From the IMG/VR virus record IMGVR_UViG_3300036760_000267, positions 1-30,569 of that record: DNA of 30,569 bases. One strand, given 5' to 3'. Shown here in pieces: positions 1 to 5,923 of this stretch. The position numbers and the translations under genes are program-made. Source of the DNA: a virus. Position 1 is the stretch's first letter, and each line of letters begins with the position of its first letter. The notes below the pieces were generated by a model. The model searched no databases, was not told where the DNA came from, and saw nothing but the letters and a program-made list of their open reading frames with translations.

Positions 1-1
1 G

Positions 2-796
2 ACTCATGATACGATCAAGATTAAGGGCGACGAAATCAAAGAGATCCGATTCGCCGCGCTCGCGGACAACCACTTGGCATCGAAATATAGTCGGCTGGAT
101 GTTCTTGAAACTCTCTTTGACTATTGGGTAAGCATCGGCATTAAGAACGTCTACCAGATGGGCAATATCATCGACGGTGAGTCCCGCTGGAACCGGAACG
201 ACCTGTACGCGCACGGGATCGAAGATCAGAGTGATTATCTCATTGAACACTGGCCGCAGCGAGCCGGGATGACGACCAGATTCATCACCGGCGACGATCA
301 CGAGGGCTGGTACATCCAGCGCGAGGGAATTAATATCGGCAAATACCTAGAACAGAAAGCGCGGGATGCTGGCCGTACGGAGTTGAAATTCGTTGGGCAC
401 ATGGAGCACAACATTACCCTTGATCGGGTCAGAGGAAAGACGACGCTCCGGCTCGTTCACGGTGGGGGCGGGACGGCATACGCGGTGAGTTACACCGATC
501 AGAAATATGTCGAGAGCTTGCAGGGAGGGGAGAAGCCCCACGTCGTTCTTGTGGGTCATTTCCATAAATGGAATTACGGCTATCCCCGTGAGGTTCACGC
601 CATTCAAGTCGGTTGCGGCCAGGACCAAACTCCGTTTATGCGTAAGAAGCGAATCCAGGCGATGATCGGTGGCTGTACGGTTACGATAAAGCAGGACTTG
701 ACCGGGGTGGTACGTTCCTGCAATGCCGAATGGATTCCGTTCTACGACCGGAGTTTCTATGCCCACGACAAGTTGTGGAAGTATCATTGGAAGTAG
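2..796 (+). CDS. Calcineurin-like metallophosphoesterase, 5' end outside window
   Basis: The reading frame is open to the left edge, so the start lies upstream. Calling a TTG at 74 would cut off the first metal-binding motif. Visible family motifs in order are D-N-H (65-73, the DxH motif), GNIID in place of GDxxD, GDDHE in place of GNH(D/E), a VHGG histidine and GHFHK (the GHxH motif). These are the metal ligands of calcineurin-type phosphoesterases, which hydrolyse phosphomonoesters or diesters, often nucleic acids. In motifs II and III the usual Asp and Asn are exchanged (GN, GDD). The substrate is unknown. A role in phage DNA processing is an inference from context. Confidence 0.85.
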   Translation, partial: THDTIKIKGDEIKEIRFAALADNHLASKYSRLDVLETLFDYWVSIGIKNVYQMGNIIDGESRWNRNDLYAHGIEDQSDYLIEHWPQRAGMTTRFITGDDHEGWYIQREGINIGKYLEQKARDAGRTELKFVGHMEHNITLDRVRGKTTLRLVHGGGGTAYAVSYTDQKYVESLQGGEKPHVVLVGHFHKWNYGYPREVHAIQVGCGQDQTPFMRKKRIQAMIGGCTVTIKQDLTGVVRSCNAEWIPFYDRSFYAHDKLWKYHWK

Positions 797-797
797 G

Positions 798-1160
798 ATG
801 CTTCTCTACGTCAGTGGCGTATATTCCAACGGAGACATTGACCACAACATTGCAGAAGCTCGCAAAATCTCAATCGCATTGTGGGAAGCCAGACATTGGG
901 TATTGTGTCCACATCTAAATACGGCACACTTCGAGATAGACTGTAAGGCAACCTACGAAGATTACGTGATGGGAGATTTGAGAATGCTTGAAAGCTGTGA
1001 CGGCATAGTAATGATTCCAGGGTGGGAAAAATCGGAGGGTGCGAGACGAGAATACCAACACGCGGAGAATCTGAACATTCCAATTTGGGAATGGCCGGAC
1101 TATCCAAGCAGATCGGCAATTGGATTGCCAATGAGTATTTTTACTCAACGAGGTGAGTAA
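798..1160 (+). CDS. DUF4406 family protein
   Basis: 120 aa, starting at an ATG one base after the stop of the phosphoesterase gene. The N-terminus MLLYVSGVY, the CPHLNT segment near residue 37, the DLRMLESCDGIVMIPGW segment and the S-x-GA-x-x-E motif are the signature of DUF4406. This family is related to nucleoside 2-deoxyribosyltransferase-like folds and is common in phages. Its role is unproven; nucleotide or nucleotide-sugar binding is plausible from the fold. An upstream in-frame TTG/ATG would lie inside the previous gene, so the start at 798 is preferred. Confidence 0.85.
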   Translation: MLLYVSGVYSNGDIDHNIAEARKISIALWEARHWVLCPHLNTAHFEIDCKATYEDYVMGDLRMLESCDGIVMIPGWEKSEGARREYQHAENLNIPIWEWPDYPSRSAIGLPMSIFTQRGE

Positions 1161-1502
1161 ATGGACGTTAAACCGAGCAAGTCTGGTTGGTGCAAGATAT
1201 GTGGTCAATCTGTGGATTTATCGTCAGATCATCAATCAGTGGGGGCGAACTCGATAGGGGCACATCAGGAACCTTGTTTGCACGTATTTTGTGCGGCGAT
1301 GTCTGATATGGAGGGGAAGTATCCAGAAACATCTGAGACATTAGAAGAATTGCTTGAAATCGCTAGTTATCATTTGATGAGTCGTCACGAATTGGTTTTA
1401 CCTTACTTTCACTGGATGGTTGAATTGTTTTTTTACCTGAAGAGAAGGCCCGAAGTGCTGAAAGAATTGGAATCAAAATACAGAGCGATAAAAGTGACTT
1501 GA
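1161..1502 (+). CDS. Small hypothetical protein with CxxC
   Basis: 113 aa, starting directly after the stop of the DUF4406 gene (TAA then ATG). No family is recognised. The N-terminal part carries CKIC and two later cysteines, which could form a small zinc site. The C-terminal half is helical, with repeated Leu and Glu around residues 55-110. The abutting spacing suggests translation coupled to the upstream gene. Its place just before the lysozyme does not by itself give it a lysis role. Confidence 0.7.
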   Translation: MDVKPSKSGWCKICGQSVDLSSDHQSVGANSIGAHQEPCLHVFCAAMSDMEGKYPETSETLEELLEIASYHLMSRHELVLPYFHWMVELFFYLKRRPEVLKELESKYRAIKVT

Positions 1503-1510
1503 GGTAAACA

Positions 1511-1930
1511 ATGGACATCAGGCAACAACTCATTAGGGACGAGGATTGTAAACTCTACGCTTATCCCGATAAGTTTGGTTACATCACAATCGGAATCGGC
1601 AGGCTGATTGACAAGCGGAAGGGTGGAGGAATCTCACAAGAAGAAGCGGACTATCTCTTCGAGCACGACATTCAGAAAATCAAGGCTGCGGTCGCGGCGA
1701 ACATCCCGTTCTTCAAGAATCTTAACGATGCACGTCAGGGCGTCTTGCTGAATATGTGTTTCAATATGGGGATCAATGATCTCTTGGGTTTCCCGAAGAT
1801 GTTGGCTGCAATGGAAAGAGAAGACTGGATTGACGCAGGGAAGCATCTACTTGGTTCTCTGTATGCAAAGCAACTGCCAGCGAGAGCGGGAAGACTCGCG
1901 CAACAACTTGTGACAGGAGAATGGCAATGA
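1511..1930 (+). CDS. T4-type lysozyme (GH24 endolysin)
   Basis: 139 aa, preceded by a GAGG site at 1501-1504. The protein starts like T4 lysozyme and has the catalytic triad at the same numbers, E11, D20 and T26, within Y-x-D-x-x-G-Y-x-T-I-G-I-G. A Trp-containing segment (residues 107-109) and the C-terminal helix are also present. The enzyme cuts the MurNAc-GlcNAc bond of peptidoglycan at the end of infection. There is no signal peptide or signal-anchor, so it probably waits in the cytoplasm for a holin. It is slightly shorter than T4 lysozyme (164 aa), as in other compact phage forms. It opens the lysis block. Confidence 0.95.
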   Translation: MDIRQQLIRDEDCKLYAYPDKFGYITIGIGRLIDKRKGGGISQEEADYLFEHDIQKIKAAVAANIPFFKNLNDARQGVLLNMCFNMGINDLLGFPKMLAAMEREDWIDAGKHLLGSLYAKQLPARAGRLAQQLVTGEWQ

Positions 1931-2136
1931 GTAAACGAGTAACTTATATGAAAGTCGTGCCTCAAACCGACGAGGAAAAGTTGAAGATGTATATGAAGCA
2001 GCCCAAGAAGAAGCTTGCTGAGATGCTAGTAAATTGCAACAATACGCTTGAGCAATTCCGAGCGTATGTTGACAACAAGGGAACTGAAGGCACGGGGTTT
2101 CAGCAACAGGTATTCCCAGACTCTATGAATGATTAA
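1927..2136 (+). CDS. Small hypothetical protein in lysis block
   Basis: 69 aa. The ATG at 1927 overlaps the lysozyme stop (ATGA) and lies 6 bases after an AGGAGA. An in-frame ATG at 1921 sits too close to that site. The protein is charged and helical (K/E-rich at residues 15-45), without membrane segments. No family is recognised. The leader CAGGAGAATGGCAATGA recurs before the next small gene at 2170. Position suggests a lysis or late accessory role, but nothing in the sequence proves it. Confidence 0.6.
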   Translation: MSKRVTYMKVVPQTDEEKLKMYMKQPKKKLAEMLVNCNNTLEQFRAYVDNKGTEGTGFQQQVFPDSMND

Positions 2137-2169
2137 GGCTAGCAGACCATCAGAACCAGGAGAATGGCA

Positions 2170-2292
2170 ATGAACTGGCTTAAAACTTCAAACGACCCAG
2201 AAGCACGCGAATGCGCCTTGATTGTGATAGGAACATTCGTCGCATTCGCCGCACTCTTGGTTTTGATTTCTATTCTTTCAGGTAAAATATGA
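2170..2292 (+). CDS. 40-aa single-pass membrane protein, holin candidate
   Basis: This short gene has an AGGAGA site at 2158-2163, then ATG at 2170 (a second ATG at 2164 is too close). Its stop overlaps the next start as ATGA. The protein has a polar N-terminus (about 15 residues) and one hydrophobic stretch at about residues 17-37, rich in Ala, Ile, Leu, Val and Phe, ending Ser-Gly-Lys-Ile. Size, single membrane span and position between lysozyme and a spanin-like gene fit a small holin or pinholin. Inference from context only; it could be another small membrane protein. Confidence 0.55.
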   Translation: MNWLKTSNDPEARECALIVIGTFVAFAALLVLISILSGKI

Positions 2293-2987
2293 AATCCCTT
2301 CTGAAGAAAGTCCTCTCTTACTTCTGGATCATTTTCGGCATCGGAGTCGGCGTTGCCGTGGCCCATATTTTTCTTCCCAGTAAGATCGTGTACGTGGGCA
2401 AACCCTATCCGGTCAAGGATTCCATTGCAATAGACCTAGCCCTTGAGCGCACACAGAAGATCGCAGGCGATTCAATAGCGAGTCTCTGGGACAAGATTTC
2501 GGGGCTTCAAAAGCGAATCCCGCCGACGGGATACTACGGGACTCCGGGGCACGATCCTTACCCGCCGAGGGAATTCAAGATCAACACAAAGGATTCGATG
2601 TTGATTTTGAATGTGATGCCATCGGCGATCGATGCCCCGATTTCTTTGGTGGTGAACAAAACCTCGGTTACAATCACTACAAGGAATGCTTGGAATTTCG
2701 GCAGGGGAGAGCCATACATTAAGGCCTATCGCTGGCCGAGACTGGCGAGGGATTTCTCATTCGGACTCACGGAAACGACGGACTATGGCCAGTTGAATGG
2801 GATCAACCTTTATTTCGACAGGCGTTGGTTTGAGTTTGACAATTTCGGCATATTGGCGGGGGCAGAATTCCCGAGAAGGTGCTATGTGGGTGTGGATGCG
2901 CGATTCATATTCTGGGAGAAGTTAGAGATCAGTCCCCGGCTTACTTCTGTTCCCGCGCTAGCGATTGAGGGGCGGTGGAGGTTCTGA
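2289..2987 (+). CDS. Membrane-anchored protein with beta-rich C-terminus, spanin candidate
   Basis: 232 aa, overlapping the upstream 40-aa gene by ATGA. Residues 12-30 form one hydrophobic helix behind a KKxxxK start, a typical inner-membrane anchor. Residues 45-75 could be a periplasmic helix, followed by a Pro/Gly/Tyr-rich linker at 79-95. The last 80-90 residues alternate aromatic and polar residues and end in Phe, which resembles the end of outer-membrane beta proteins. With the lysozyme and small membrane protein before it, a role in disrupting the envelope (spanin-like) is plausible but not shown. Its last 47 bases overlap the convergent gene on the other strand. Confidence 0.6.
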   Translation: MKSLLKKVLSYFWIIFGIGVGVAVAHIFLPSKIVYVGKPYPVKDSIAIDLALERTQKIAGDSIASLWDKISGLQKRIPPTGYYGTPGHDPYPPREFKINTKDSMLILNVMPSAIDAPISLVVNKTSVTITTRNAWNFGRGEPYIKAYRWPRLARDFSFGLTETTDYGQLNGINLYFDRRWFEFDNFGILAGAEFPRRCYVGVDARFIFWEKLEISPRLTSVPALAIEGRWRF

Positions 2988-3225
2988 ATCGAAGTATCGC
3001 GGCCTGTCCCCGGCCCGGAAGTTGTTTCAGAACATACCTAAGAGCGCAAAGAGGTCGGGCGCGGAGTAGACTTATACTATAGAGAGAGACTTGGTAGGTC
3101 CGGCTGATTTCCCAATTTGACAACTCTTCATCGGCGAGGGAACGAATCACGTCAAGCAGCAGTCTCGGGCCCAAACAGGCCGTAAGTTCACCTATGATCT
3201 TGTCGTCCAGTGGGTCCTTATGCAT
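2941..3225 (-). CDS. Small helix-turn-helix-like protein
   Basis: 94 aa, read leftward. The start at 3225 has an AGGAG site 9 bases upstream on the minus strand; longer versions would run into the upstream gene. Residues 20-60 contain a helix-turn-helix-like pattern (RSLADEEL, then NWEISRTYQVS, then SISLLRARP). It overlaps the upstream minus gene by 8 bases, so the two are probably co-translated. Its 3' end overlaps the convergent spanin-like gene by 47 bases. A regulator is likely; the target is unknown. Confidence 0.55.
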   Translation of the reverse strand: MHKDPLDDKIIGELTACLGPRLLLDVIRSLADEELSNWEISRTYQVSLYSISLLRARPLCALRYVLKQLPGRGQAAILRFRTSTAPQSLAREQK

Positions 3226-3541
3226 TGTGTAACGCTCCTGGGATGAATGTGAGGCTGGATTCTGATAGTGATTCAGATTCTTTTTTCTGAGATTCGATTC
3301 GCCGTTCTTGATTCTGCAAATAGAAGTCAATGAGTTCCTGAGCACCCGGCGAGAAGACATAGCGTTTGCAGAAGATTTGGGATACGATCTGAGAAACCCG
3401 ACTCACGGAGAGATGGAGAGATCCGGCAATAGTTTCCAGGGATTCACCGCCGTTCAACGCTGAACCGAGGATGACCAACGCGTTGTAACCGAACTTCCTG
3501 ACGAAGTTCTCCGCGACTCTATAAGAGGGTCTAAAAGGCAT
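3218..3541 (-). CDS. Helix-turn-helix protein, candidate regulator
   Basis: About 107 aa from the ATG at 3541. A TTG at 3550 with AGGA 5 bases before it is an equally possible start and adds three residues. Residues 40-65 read SLETIAGSLHLSVSRVSQI, a clear helix-turn-helix of sigma region 4 or LuxR type. The C-terminal tail is Glu/Ser-rich and polar. It is transcribed away from the rightward genes beginning at 3965 and sits beside the sigma-54 promoter region, a position typical for a phage switch regulator. The function is inferred. Confidence 0.65.
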   Translation of the reverse strand: MPFRPSYRVAENFVRKFGYNALVILGSALNGGESLETIAGSLHLSVSRVSQIVSQIFCKRYVFSPGAQELIDFYLQNQERRIESQKKESESLSESSLTFIPGALHNA

Positions 3542-3573
3542 GATGTGCAAGTTTATCCTATATGGCAGTTTTC

Positions 3574-3607
3574 TGTGACGGCGTGACCCACATCACGCGC
3601 CGACATT
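3574..3607. promoter_or_regulatory. Imperfect inverted repeat, operator candidate
   Basis: TGTGACGGCGTGA faces TCACGCGCCGACA across six bases. The arms match apart from a two-base insertion in each. It lies between the start of the leftward regulator gene and the sigma-54 promoter at 3617. It could be a binding site for one of the adjacent regulators, or an RNA hairpin in the leftward leader. Confidence 0.4.
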
Positions 3608-3616
3608 AGGAATGGT

Positions 3617-3633
3617 TTGGCACGGACATTGCT
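3617..3633 (+). promoter_or_regulatory. Sigma-54 (RpoN) promoter, exact consensus match
   Basis: TTGGCACG, then GACA, then TTGCT matches the sigma-54 consensus (YTGGCACG-RNNN-TTGCW) at every defined base. GG is at 3619-3620 and GC at 3631-3632, the required 12-base phase. It points rightward, with a start expected near 3643-3645. Such promoters need a bacterial enhancer-binding protein, so this would place phage expression under host RpoN control. It is inferred from sequence; no activator gene is seen in the window. Confidence 0.75.
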
Positions 3634-3643
3634 TACTGGAAGA

Positions 3644-3875
3644 TTCTTCAGATTCCGCTTGACTCTGTTGTTGCGCTTGGCGATCTTTCGTAGGGTCAAT
3701 TGGGTTATGTCACCTCAACAAACATCCTCAGTCCATTGCTCTTTCTGCGCGCGCCCCGCGTTTAGCTGATAATATGTAGTACGCGCGGGTAACTGAGGAA
3801 GTTTAGAGACCGACAGACTGAAATTTTGAAGTGCCGAAAGCCCGATTGACTCGAAAGAGTTGGTCGGGCTTTTTG
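3644..3875 (+). ncRNA. Candidate structured RNA between sigma-54 promoter and terminator
   Basis: About 230 bases with no convincing gene, bounded by the sigma-54 promoter and an intrinsic terminator. CCTCAGT (3726-3732) pairs with ACTGAGG (3792-3798). Inside this, CCCCGCGT (3754-3761) pairs with 3781-3789 with one bulged base. The terminator hairpin follows at 3839-3870. It could be a stand-alone small RNA or a long leader with an attenuator before the downstream genes. No known RNA family is recognised. Confidence 0.45.
3839..3874 (+). terminator. Intrinsic terminator
   Basis: AGCCCGA and TCGGGCT form the lower stem, extended by TTGACTC/GAGTTGG with wobble pairs to about 14 base pairs. A GAAA tetraloop closes it and TTTTT follows at 3870-3874. 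This is a textbook rho-independent terminator on the plus strand. Confidence 0.9.
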
Positions 3876-3881
3876 ATTTCT

Positions 3882-3989
3882 ATGGAAACTTTGAGAGCGC
3901 AAGACTTGAATTCACTCATCGCATCGCAAGATACACCTAAGCGATCACCAGTGCAAGTGCCGAAATGGAACAAGAGAAAGAACCCCTAA
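3882..3989 (+). CDS. Possible 35-aa leader peptide
   Basis: An ATG seven bases after the terminator T-run opens a 35-codon frame starting METLRAQDLN and ending KWNKRKNP. Its stop overlaps an ATG (TAATG at 3987-3991) that is an internal start of the next gene. There is no clear Shine-Dalgarno site, and the start is close to a terminator. It may be a coupling leader or chance. Confidence 0.25.
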   Translation: METLRAQDLNSLIASQDTPKRSPVQVPKWNKRKNP

Positions 3990-4240
3990 TGACCGTTGAG
4001 AACCTGAAAAAAGCATCGGAGGGGGCGCTACTCAGATTCGCGATGCTGCTGTATGAGCTCGACCATCCCCGCGAGTCTGTGACGAAAGCATTTTGTGAAA
4101 TCACGGGGATCACGCAACCGACTTTGAATCAGGCAATCGCCGGACGCGGAAGCATCGGCGGTGAGAACTGGTTGAAGATCCAGAAGGCGATCGGTCGCTC
4201 ACTATATGAATCGTGGTTGAAAGCAAAAAACAATCCCTAG
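3965..4240 (+). CDS. Helix-turn-helix DNA-binding protein
   Basis: 91 aa from the ATG at 3965. A second in-frame ATG at 3989 overlaps the stop of the 35-codon frame and gives 83 aa; neither has a strong Shine-Dalgarno site. Residues 43-75 contain CEITGITQPTLNQAIAGRG, a Cro/CI-like helix-turn-helix, followed by a helix ending at the C-terminus. As the first gene after the sigma-54 region it may regulate the early operon. No specific family is recognised. Confidence 0.65.
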   Translation: MEQEKEPLMTVENLKKASEGALLRFAMLLYELDHPRESVTKAFCEITGITQPTLNQAIAGRGSIGGENWLKIQKAIGRSLYESWLKAKNNP

Positions 4241-4248
4241 GAGGCAAA

Positions 4249-4437
4249 ATGGACACGACCACATACAAGTTAAAAATCTCTTGTTTGAACTGTTTCACTG
4301 TCTGGGAACAGACATTTAAGCGAGGCATCTGTGTGGAGGAATTGAGTGGTTTTACACAGATCGTTTTAGACGAATTGGGCAATCGTATAACCTGTCCGAA
4401 CTGCGGATGTGCTCATTGTTGGAAGGTGCGTCCGTGA
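4249..4437 (+). CDS. Small zinc-ribbon protein
   Basis: 62 aa. The ATG at 4249 follows TAGGAGG with a 4-base gap; a longer frame from 4213 would overlap the upstream gene without a binding site. Cysteine pairs CLNC (residues 12-15) and CPNCGC near residue 50 are spaced like a zinc ribbon, with a final C-x-x-C-W-like segment. It probably binds zinc. Its partner, nucleic acid or protein, is unknown. Confidence 0.65.
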   Translation: MDTTTYKLKISCLNCFTVWEQTFKRGICVEELSGFTQIVLDELGNRITCPNCGCAHCWKVRP

Positions 4438-4484
4438 ATCGCTCGCGTGGCTGTCTCGGATTAGTTAGAGGGTGTTGAAATAGG

Positions 4485-4685
4485 ATGTCCTACTCCAGCG
4501 ACAACGCGAAGAAACTCCGATTCTCTCAATTCAACGAGGCTTACCTACTCGTGTTGAAACAGATCGGTGGGCCGCCCGCGATTGTGTGCGAACGCGTAGA
4601 GAAGTACCGTCCGCTGCGGCCAATGACGATACGCTGCATCATTGCCTTTGAGAAACTGCTCGGTCAAACGGGGCTCCCCAATTGA
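4485..4685 (+). CDS. Small hypothetical protein
   Basis: 66 aa, no recognised family. It is mostly helical, with a central Gly-Pro-Pro turn and a basic, Arg-rich second half. No membrane segment. It overlaps the next gene by three bases (TTGA), so the two are probably translated together. The upstream 47-base gap holds no clear promoter. The binding site is weak, so the exact start is moderately certain. Confidence 0.55.
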   Translation: MSYSSDNAKKLRFSQFNEAYLLVLKQIGGPPAIVCERVEKYRPLRPMTIRCIIAFEKLLGQTGLPN

Positions 4686-4948
4686 ACTGGCGCGCTGAAA
4701 TACTGATCCGCGACTTGAGATTCTTGGAAACCGTGAAAAACCTCACACCCCGAACCCGGGAAGTGATGAGATCTATTGAGCAGAGAGGCGCGGAGAATGC
4801 CAGCCGCAGAGAATTCAACGAGTTACAAATAGCCGTTGAGCGGATCAGTAATGGCCGCCAGCAACGCCGGGGAATGAAGGAATGGGAGCGTAGACGGGAG
4901 GAGAAACTCTTGAAGCAACTTCATAACGCGGAAAGGATAGGGAAATGA
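4682..4948 (+). CDS. Small basic helical protein
   Basis: 88 aa, starting at a TTG that overlaps the previous stop (TTGA). The protein is long-helical and very rich in Arg and Glu from residue 25 onward, suggesting a coiled coil or nucleic-acid contact. No family recognised. It ends in ATGA overlap with the YopX-family gene. It belongs to the same small-gene operon. Confidence 0.55.
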   Translation: MNWRAEILIRDLRFLETVKNLTPRTREVMRSIEQRGAENASRREFNELQIAVERISNGRQQRRGMKEWERRREEKLLKQLHNAERIGK

Positions 4949-5361
4949 CACGAATTAAGTTCCGTGTATTCGATGTAAAAACGGCAACGATGTATCCGGT
5001 TATAGACATTGCTTTTGATGACCGGGGTAACGTCGAAGGCGTTGGTTTTCTCGATGCCAACGGGACTGGCCATTACTGGGAAGTCGCAGACCGGGAATTG
5101 AAATTGATGCAATTCACCAGATTGAAGAACAAGAATGGGAAGGACTTGAACTGGTGGGTGGGAGACATAATTCGAGGCCAACCTCTTATTCCCCTTGAGA
5201 TTATTGAGCACGAATTTGGGGTTGGCATTCGGTACTTCGCAGATGGGGCTTGGCGAAGTGAACAAATGACAGAGGAACTTCACGATCAGTTGATGGAAGA
5301 AAATGCGGTTGTCATCGGCAATGTATGGGAACAACCCGAACTCCTAGAGGCCAAGCAATGA
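4945..5361 (+). CDS. YopX family protein
   Basis: 138 aa. The family signature is visible: K-F-R-V-F-D near the start, then LMQFTRLKNKNGKDLNW, WVGDII, and the C-terminal IGNVWEQPELLE. YopX proteins are widespread in phages of many hosts and form small beta-rich folds; their role is unknown. It overlaps both neighbours by ATGA, so it is translated inside an operon. The second residue of the usual EGD motif region is altered (WWVGD in place of YEGD). Confidence 0.9.
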   Translation: MTRIKFRVFDVKTATMYPVIDIAFDDRGNVEGVGFLDANGTGHYWEVADRELKLMQFTRLKNKNGKDLNWWVGDIIRGQPLIPLEIIEHEFGVGIRYFADGAWRSEQMTEELHDQLMEENAVVIGNVWEQPELLEAKQ

Positions 5362-5639
5362 CTCCGATCTACTCATTCGATGCCAAGTTGAAACGCAATG
5401 GCGACCCCGACTTTGAGGTGATCGTCACGGCAATGTACAGAATCCCCGGCTGGATTCCCATTGATCTCGAAGTCGTTTCAAAGCAAGACCACAAGAGAAA
5501 GATCGAACTCTCTGTAATGGAGAGCGATAAGCTGATTCAACTTGCGGCTGAGAAGTCAGATGAAGCCGAAGCAGAATGGGAAGCATCGCGCTGGCAAGAA
5601 GAATTAGACCAGCGGCGAGAATTAGCACAAGACAGATAG
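5358..5639 (+). CDS. Small hypothetical protein
   Basis: 93 aa starting at the ATG in the ATGA overlap with the YopX gene. The N-terminal 60 residues look like a beta-rich small domain. The last 30 residues are a charged helix rich in Glu, Ala and Arg. No family recognised. It is the last gene before a GC-rich hairpin region, and its function is unknown. Confidence 0.6.
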   Translation: MTPIYSFDAKLKRNGDPDFEVIVTAMYRIPGWIPIDLEVVSKQDHKRKIELSVMESDKLIQLAAEKSDEAEAEWEASRWQEELDQRRELAQDR

Positions 5640-5654
5640 GGGGAAGTCGTGCCT

Positions 5655-5709
5655 GGTTCCGTGGAACCCCGCGTGTGCTGCCCGTCTCCTGCGGTGCAGC
5701 CGCGCGGGG
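5655..5709. other. GC-rich nested hairpins
   Basis: GGTTCC/GGAACC form a tight hairpin at 5655-5668. The alternative larger hairpin pairs CCCCGCG (5667-5673) with CGCGGGG (5703-5709) and GCTGC (5677-5681) with GCAGC (5696-5700). The two share bases, so they are mutually exclusive. The element is far richer in G and C than its flanks. No T-run follows, so it is not a simple terminator. Confidence 0.5.
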
Positions 5710-5734
5710 GGAAGCGGAAGAAAAAGGAGAAAAT

Positions 5735-5905
5735 ATGTATTACCTCTTGAATCCTGAAACCCGACGGGTCCTAAACTCAAAAGAGGACATCGAAGAGTTG
5801 AAGCAATTCGTCAAAGATGCAACCAAAGAAACAGAGGTGAAAGCGGCACTGAAATCACTTGGAGCGGTAATCACAACAGACGTATACCCGTATTTGCTTC
5901 ACTAA
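5735..5905 (+). CDS. 56-aa hypothetical protein
   Basis: The ATG at 5735 follows AAGGAGA with a 5-base gap; longer versions would read through the GC-rich hairpin. The protein starts MYYLLNPETRR and continues as an acidic-basic helix followed by a short beta-like end (VITTDVYPY). No family recognised. It comes just before the recombination module, and the hairpin directly upstream may influence its translation. Confidence 0.55.
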   Translation: MYYLLNPETRRVLNSKEDIEELKQFVKDATKETEVKAALKSLGAVITTDVYPYLLH

Positions 5906-5923
5906 CCGCAGGAGGACAAAGCA

